Source: Leclercia sp. LSNIH1
GTDB lineage: Bacteria > Pseudomonadota > Gammaproteobacteria > Enterobacterales > Enterobacteriaceae
Assembly: GCF_002902985.1 (NCBI RefSeq)
Contig: NZ_CP026171.1
Location: 277,251-341,250, forward strand
Length of the DNA stretch: 64,000 nt
Direction: 5' to 3'
How positions within the stretch are numbered: the first letter of the stretch is position 1; each line of letters begins with the position of its first letter. A program made the translations under genes and the position numbers. The notes under the pieces were generated by a model that saw nothing but the letters and a program-made list of their open reading frames with translations, was not told the origin of the DNA and ran no database searches. Below, piece after piece: positions 59,662 through 64,000 of this stretch.

Positions 59662-60500
59662 TGCAGAAATTAAAACTGATAATTTTACCGGTGCTGGCAT
59701 TTGTGTGGCCATCAATCAATGCAACCGCATCGACTAAAACACCAATGCCTACTTCTCAGCAGTCAGTTGCTAAATCTGAGGCTAACTATGAATTTATTTC
59801 TATTTCTGCAAAATATGTCGACGGTATGTGGCTTGTTAATGGTCAACAAAGACCTGTAATTAAAACAAGCATGACTAAGCGTAACTATCTCCAGATCGCA
59901 AATCAGTCAACACTTACGCCTTTGAACCTTGTGATACCCAAAATTGCATTTGACGTTATAGCCAAAAATGGCGTTTTGTTATCAAATATTGTATCCCTGG
60001 ATGAAGATGCAGCCGGTAAAAAAATTCTATGGTTAGAGCCGGGTTCCAGCCTGACAATCTCTTTCGTCAATGACCTATCCAGTACCCCATTACAGGCGAT
60101 AGTGTCCGTAAGTAAATTGAATAAAAGCGTTATTGCGATTTTTGGACCAGACCAGGGTAAAAAATTCACCCTCCCCCAAACTTCAAAATCACAGGATTTT
60201 TCAAAGGAGTATGACCCTTCACCAGAAGTCGCACTACGTCTCAATGTGCCCAAAAAAATTCACTCTTCCGTCACAATCCCAGATGTCGCGACTGCATCAT
60301 TACCGTCCTCACATACCTACGAGATTATAGCGACTGATAAACTCAGGTCTTTTATGTTTTCAGAGTTTGTTTGGGTTGGTAAACGTAACAGCTTCCTCGT
60401 TGGTTCTAATTATTTCTCCAAAAATTTGACGGTTTACCCAGGTGAAGAATTCGATATCAGCACCATACAGAAAACGATTATGAGGGCTAGTAATGATTAA
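59661..60500 (+). CDS. Exported hypothetical protein (279 aa)
   Basis: A 279-residue protein with a signal peptide (LKLIILPVLAFVWPSINATA) and a beta-rich mature part, probably periplasmic. Its ATG overlaps the previous stop by one base (TAATG), so translation is coupled. No family recognised. Confidence 0.6.
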   Translation: MQKLKLIILPVLAFVWPSINATASTKTPMPTSQQSVAKSEANYEFISISAKYVDGMWLVNGQQRPVIKTSMTKRNYLQIANQSTLTPLNLVIPKIAFDVIAKNGVLLSNIVSLDEDAAGKKILWLEPGSSLTISFVNDLSSTPLQAIVSVSKLNKSVIAIFGPDQGKKFTLPQTSKSQDFSKEYDPSPEVALRLNVPKKIHSSVTIPDVATASLPSSHTYEIIATDKLRSFMFSEFVWVGKRNSFLVGSNYFSKNLTVYPGEEFDISTIQKTIMRASND

Positions 60501-61014
60501 AGCAGCCGGAGTGATTTTTATCTGTCTTTTGACTGGCTGTCAGTCGGTTGGAAGCAAAATTGCAGACCTCCCCTCAGTAGGTTTCGACCCTGTGATGAGC
60601 AACAAAAGTGAATCCTATACCGACGGAAAAGTTACTTTTCTGATTGAGAGTTCAGGCACTGATGTCTGGCTGCTCGCCAAGAATGGTACCAAGGAATTTA
60701 TTGAGTTATCGGATCTAAATCTAGCCGGAAGCCGTTGCACCTATTCATCGCGTGGGAAACTGTTATTAACACCTGGTTCAGTTTCATTGTTTACTGTTCC
60801 GACTGTTGGTTTACTCGGCCTTTGCTACGACAACACTGACCAATTAACGTTTATTAATAACGCATTTACCAAAATTTCACAAAAGTCGAGTGATGGACCC
60901 ACATTGCCATTGTTGTTCAGTATTAGATATGAATTTCCCGGCTCGGGTGAAACAAACACAACGCTAGTTACGCAATCATTAAGTCTTGCATTTTTGGAAC
61001 AGGAGCAATCATGA
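60493..61014 (+). CDS. Lipoprotein (173 aa)
   Basis: A 173-residue protein with lipobox CLLTGC after a short signal, so a likely lipid-anchored envelope protein. It overlaps the upstream gene by 8 bp and the next by 4 bp. Two further cysteines (GSRCTYSS and GLCYDN) may pair. Contains AAAGTTACTTT site 60628. No family recognised. Confidence 0.6.
   Translation: MIKAAGVIFICLLTGCQSVGSKIADLPSVGFDPVMSNKSESYTDGKVTFLIESSGTDVWLLAKNGTKEFIELSDLNLAGSRCTYSSRGKLLLTPGSVSLFTVPTVGLLGLCYDNTDQLTFINNAFTKISQKSSDGPTLPLLFSIRYEFPGSGETNTTLVTQSLSLAFLEQEQS
60628..60638. repeat. Dispersed palindrome site 14 (AAAGTTACTTT)
   Basis: Exact core copy inside the lipoprotein gene at 60.5 kb, the copy closest to parB (about 1 kb away), with AAAAGTTACTTTT flanks. 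Confidence 0.8.
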
Positions 61015-61403
61015 AATCTATATTGGCCGTCATCTGTATTTGCTGCTGCGAGGTGGCTTTTGCTTATCCTTATCGCATCTACACAGCACCTGATGGTGCC
61101 ATTGTGAAAAATATACTGACCAATGAAGTGATCGGTAGGACACCGGTTGAAGTTGATGTCAGTAATACTGAAGCAGGCTCCACGTTCGGGATATCTATGT
61201 ATCGGCATGAGAATGTTGCAATAAAAATATTCACAGTAATGCCAAGCGCGGAAAATAACTTTACTGTTTCAGGTCCCGACGTTGCAACAATGTCTTTACC
61301 AGGTAAAGCCCCTTTAAACGTAATTAATGACAGTAATGCAGCAGCAGTTCACATAGATCTCAGGCCTTTTCTTTCTGAACCTGTACATCAACCCATTCAA
61401 TAG
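61011..61403 (+). CDS. Exported hypothetical protein (130 aa)
   Basis: A 130-residue protein with a cysteine-rich signal peptide (MKSILAVICICCCEVAFA) and a PEGA-like beta segment (IYTAPDGAIVKNILTNEVIG, TPVEVDVS). Last gene of the rightward operon, overlapping the previous gene by 4 bp. A hairpin follows 8 bp after the stop. Confidence 0.6.
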   Translation: MKSILAVICICCCEVAFAYPYRIYTAPDGAIVKNILTNEVIGRTPVEVDVSNTEAGSTFGISMYRHENVAIKIFTVMPSAENNFTVSGPDVATMSLPGKAPLNVINDSNAAAVHIDLRPFLSEPVHQPIQ

Positions 61404-61410
61404 TTAATTT

Positions 61411-61431
61411 AGGTCCCTGTCATGGGGACCT
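61411..61431 (+). terminator. Hairpin after the rightward operon
   Basis: AGGTCCC (61411-61417) and GGGACCT (61425-61431) form a 7-bp stem with a 7-nt loop, 8 bp after the last stop. There is no T-run, so it may terminate weakly or protect the 3' end. Confidence 0.55.
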
Positions 61432-61552
61432 GCAATCTCATTTATAAGGATATTTGTTCTAAAGATCATGCAGTTACACGCATCTAGAATGATTAAGGCT
61501 TTACAGTATTGATAATGGAGGGAATGAAATTAAGGTCAACATAGTAATAAAT

Positions 61553-61571
61553 CCGCATCCTTGCGATGCGG
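61553..61571 (-). terminator. Terminator of the parAB operon
   Basis: CCGCATC (61553-61559) and GATGCGG (61565-61571) form a 7-bp stem with loop CTTGC. It lies 18 bp beyond parB. On the minus strand ATTTATTA follows, a weak T-rich tail. Confidence 0.6.
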
Positions 61572-61588
61572 GTTAATGCAAAATTTAA

Positions 61589-62593
61589 TTATTCTTTTTC
61601 TTTCAACTTCGATTTTATAAACTCCTCAATTTCTGCGATCAATTCGCTATTAATTCTATTAAATTCAAACCTAATTTTTCTTCCAGACGCATTTTTGCTA
61701 ATCCTTGCATATTTATCTTTATTATCAAACACGGCTAATTCACGAGTTTCCCACCCCTTGCTAGGAGGTTTTATGTCAAGCTGTTCAACTACTGTAGTAA
61801 TTTTATCTATTACTGTCTTCTGTGCTTCGGAAATATCGGTTACATCCAAGCTCCTTATTTCCTCCCGAACATTATCTACAACTTCCTCAAGAGAGAATAA
61901 ATTCTTTTCGACGTACTTCTGTAGTCGGGATAAGCGATTGTAATACGAGTTAGGAATACCTTCATAGTCAGGAAAGAGAGCAATAAGAGAATTATCTATC
62001 TTCGCCGCCTGGATACGCTTAGAAACAGATACATGGCTGATTCCGAGATAATTAGCAAGCTCTTCATTAGTTGCAAATCCAAGGTCTTTCATTTTCTGTA
62101 AATACTGGAATCCAACTTCACGGTAAGAAAATCTCCGTGATGTCTGTGCTGCTGTAATGATGGAATTAATATCTTCCGGGGATAATTCATCCGGCAACAC
62201 CCATAGTGGCAAATCCTTCGCAGATTGAATACAACAGAAACGCCTACGACTGCCCTCTATAAGCAGATACACCCCATTTCGTTTGACAGCAACGCCTTCT
62301 GTATCAACACCACGTACCTTAATTTGTTCCAGGATATCTCGAACTGCATTTACAGTGAGAGCTTCCTGGTTTCGTGGGTTCATAGGGTGTACTGCGGTTT
62401 CCAGTTCCACCTTCTCAGCCGGTACAATGATGTGTTCAGCTTCCAGCTTACGTCCATTATGTAAAGCAAACAGCTTCCTCAGTCGAGGCTGTGATTTCAG
62501 GCCTGGAAGCCCGGAGCGATGGCTGACTTCAGTACGCTTAGGTGCATTAATATAACGGGATTTGTCATTCCCGATATGCTGCTCATCACTCAT
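61589..62593 (-). CDS. parB: ParB/SopB-type partition protein
   Basis: A 334-residue ParB-family protein. ParB N-domain with EHIIVPAEKVELE, a GSRRRF box (the CTP-binding GERRxR motif), then a helix-turn-helix (NEELANYLGISHVSVSKRI). The C-terminal part is basic and likely DNA-binding. ParB loads at parS and stimulates the ATPase ParA; some plasmid relatives such as KorB of RK2 bind many sites across their plasmid. Overlaps parA by 4 bp. See the dispersed palindrome. Confidence 0.85.
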   Translation of the reverse strand: MSDEQHIGNDKSRYINAPKRTEVSHRSGLPGLKSQPRLRKLFALHNGRKLEAEHIIVPAEKVELETAVHPMNPRNQEALTVNAVRDILEQIKVRGVDTEGVAVKRNGVYLLIEGSRRRFCCIQSAKDLPLWVLPDELSPEDINSIITAAQTSRRFSYREVGFQYLQKMKDLGFATNEELANYLGISHVSVSKRIQAAKIDNSLIALFPDYEGIPNSYYNRLSRLQKYVEKNLFSLEEVVDNVREEIRSLDVTDISEAQKTVIDKITTVVEQLDIKPPSKGWETRELAVFDNKDKYARISKNASGRKIRFEFNRINSELIAEIEEFIKSKLKEKE

Positions 62594-63843
62594 GCGTTAC
62601 TCCTTTCTTTCACAGAAAAACTCTTAATCTCATTTATAAATTGCTGGTAGACCGCCATTACAGATTCTTCAGCCACATCAAGCTGCTTAGGTGAGCAAAG
62701 CTCTTCAGACTTTTTAATATCCAATACGGTTCTGCCCCTTGATGCTGCGGCTTTAAACGCTTCGGAATTTTTAATATTTGCAGACATAAAGAGTTCCTGC
62801 ACTGTTCTTACCAGTTTATCCAGAACAATTTTTTCATATGGACTCTTATCGTCTACGTTAACAGCCAGCACTTTGAACCACCTCAGATTTTCGCCCTTGC
62901 TCGGCGATTGTTTGAAACGCTCGCTGATGGTCAACATGAAATCAGTTGTGGAAGCATAATCGTATTCACGAGGTGATACGGCAACAAGAATGCCATCAGC
63001 GGCTTCATCAGCTGCCCAAGTGATTGGCGAATCCTCTGGTGGAGTATCGATGATAATCAGGCCGTATTTTTTCTTCAAAACAGGCAGAATAACTTCTTTG
63101 AATCGAAGTAATAGCTCTGTTCGTTCTTCTCTGGAACACTGCCAGTATTTATCTTTAAATCGCGCATCTGTAGGAAATGCTGTAATAACATCAAGATTCG
63201 GTAGGTGTGTCGAAAAAGGCATACTCTCAATGATTTCTTCTTCCGAATACCCTAAATCAAGGTATTTTTTGTAATCTGAGTCCTCTTCATAAACCCCTAA
63301 GATGGCGTCAATAGCAGTGAGGAAAACATCATCTTCCGCTACACTTTGTATCATCCCGCTACCAATTGAGCCTTGTGGGTCCCATTCGATCAAAAGTGTC
63401 CTTGCGTTTAGATGCATATCAAGCGCTGCGGCTACAGCAAGAGCCCCTGAAGTTGTACTCTTACCCGTGCCGCCCTTATGGTTCTGCGTTACGATTGCAC
63501 GGCTATGGTAATAGTCGCTGTACCGAGGACAGCCCAGAGCATCCATGATTTTTTGGACGTCCCACCTGGTATAGAGATGGTTTTTGTTCTGAAAGATAGG
63601 AGCACCAACCAGACCTCTATCTTCAAGATCGGCAAGGATTTTATTAAAGGTGACGCGTGACTTGCCAAAAAAATCTGACAGATTTTTTTTATTCAAACAA
63701 TGGTTATAGATGAGGCGATCTACACCTTCAACACTATCATCCGAGACCGAAACCCTTGAAGAGACCAATAATGACTCCTTCAGGGAAATCTGCTCGCTCT
63801 TCATTCGTTGACCGACAAGGGCGATCTTATCAATTAGATTCAT
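62590..63843 (-). CDS. parA: ParA/SopA-type partition ATPase
   Basis: A 417-residue type Ia ParA: N-terminal helix-turn-helix region (FFGKSRVTFNKILADLEDRG), then deviant Walker A KGGTGKSTTSG (residues 123-133), Walker A' IEWDPQG and Walker B LIIIDTPPEDSP. The HTH lets the protein repress its own promoter. It is the first gene of parAB, followed by parB. Upstream lies a region with four ATGCGT half sites. Confidence 0.88.
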   Translation of the reverse strand: MNLIDKIALVGQRMKSEQISLKESLLVSSRVSVSDDSVEGVDRLIYNHCLNKKNLSDFFGKSRVTFNKILADLEDRGLVGAPIFQNKNHLYTRWDVQKIMDALGCPRYSDYYHSRAIVTQNHKGGTGKSTTSGALAVAAALDMHLNARTLLIEWDPQGSIGSGMIQSVAEDDVFLTAIDAILGVYEEDSDYKKYLDLGYSEEEIIESMPFSTHLPNLDVITAFPTDARFKDKYWQCSREERTELLLRFKEVILPVLKKKYGLIIIDTPPEDSPITWAADEAADGILVAVSPREYDYASTTDFMLTISERFKQSPSKGENLRWFKVLAVNVDDKSPYEKIVLDKLVRTVQELFMSANIKNSEAFKAAASRGRTVLDIKKSEELCSPKQLDVAEESVMAVYQQFINEIKSFSVKERSNA

Positions 63844-63880
63844 TCTCTTCCGATCCCTTTTAACCTAAATAATGAAATTA

Positions 63881-63933
63881 AACGCATATATGTACACTTT
63901 ACGCATAATGCGTACATTCGTGCCTTATGCGTT
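63881..63933 (-). promoter_or_regulatory. ParA-type operator with repeated ATGCGT half sites
   Basis: Four half sites: ACGCAT at 63882 and 63901, ATGCGT at 63908 and 63926. The middle pair forms the palindrome TACGCATAATGCGTA. They lie 40-90 bp upstream of parA, where a promoter is expected. Autorepression by ParA's helix-turn-helix is the likely role. Confidence 0.55.
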
Positions 63934-64000
63934 TAATTGTAACCGTAATTCTAACTATACGCTAACGTTCTGTTTCTTTTTCGTCGATTATGGGATATCA

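Overview
The window looks like the backbone plus an accessory patch of a large IncHI-type (probably IncHI2-like) conjugative plasmid from Enterobacterales. The evidence is an MPF/F-like transfer block (TraN, TraU, TraW/TrbC and TraF-type peptidase homologues, with a UvrD-like helicase in the order I know as trhP-trhW-trhU-trhN-trhI), an Hha-family protein, a Tus-like protein, a very large secreted Ig-like protein, and two partition systems side by side (ParM/ParR and ParA/ParB). I saw no rRNA, tRNA, CRISPR array, recognised replication initiator or antibiotic-resistance gene.

Layout. 0-3.5 kb: scarred accessory DNA (a KAP-type P-loop ORF that stops inside its Walker A, a hipB with almost no hipA), then an AcuR/NemR-like TetR regulator and AcuI/YhdH-like reductase. 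3.8-4.55 kb: a complete IS1. 4.57-7.4 kb: a formaldehyde-detoxification operon (frmR, frmA, VOC protein, frmB) behind an FrmR operator. 7.4-9.66 kb: nested wreckage, with an IS110-family element inside an IS3-family transposase that is itself fused to the start of a DUF2778/Tlde1-like gene. 9.9-18.8 kb: a leftward cluster of mostly unrecognised genes with two HNH nucleases, a CoiA-like protein, a secreted protein and hha. 19.0-20.2 kb: a tyrosine recombinase. 20.2-25.2 kb: a leftward run of small and membrane proteins with a Tus homologue. 25.6-40.2 kb: a 15-gene leftward array with an SSB-like protein, a MoxR/CobS-like AAA+ ATPase, a DUF3150-like protein, a CobT-like VWA protein, a Toprim primase-like protein and five tandem paralogues of unknown function. 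40.6-56 kb: helicase and transfer genes, then the large Ig-like protein. 56.6-58.3 kb: parR and parM. 58.7-61.4 kb: a rightward operon of a degenerate phosphatase and exported proteins. 61.6-63.8 kb: parB and parA with an operator-like region at the right edge.

Two signals stand out. First, twelve of the fifteen genes in the 25.6-40.2 kb array have, between the previous stop and their own start, a 30-44 nt leader of the order a-b-a'-b': a CCC...GGG hairpin whose loop is complementary to the sequence just after the hairpin. Primary sequence differs from gene to gene while the pairings are kept, including G-U wobbles, so this looks like a family of cis-acting RNA switches or pseudoknots on one operon. 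Second, the palindrome AAAGTWACTTT (usually AAAAGTWACTTTT) occurs 14 times from 11.2 to 60.6 kb, mostly inside genes and never in the accessory first 11 kb. About 0.03 copies are expected by chance on uniform base composition. It resembles a plasmid-wide protein-binding site such as a KorB/ParB-type operator array.

How the parts may work together: the transfer block builds the pilus and mating contact; ParM/R and ParA/B give stable inheritance; Hha and possibly the dispersed palindrome give global regulation; the CobS/CobT/SSB/primase array looks like a DNA-metabolism or maintenance module under translational control; and the frm/acuI genes protect the host against reactive aldehydes.
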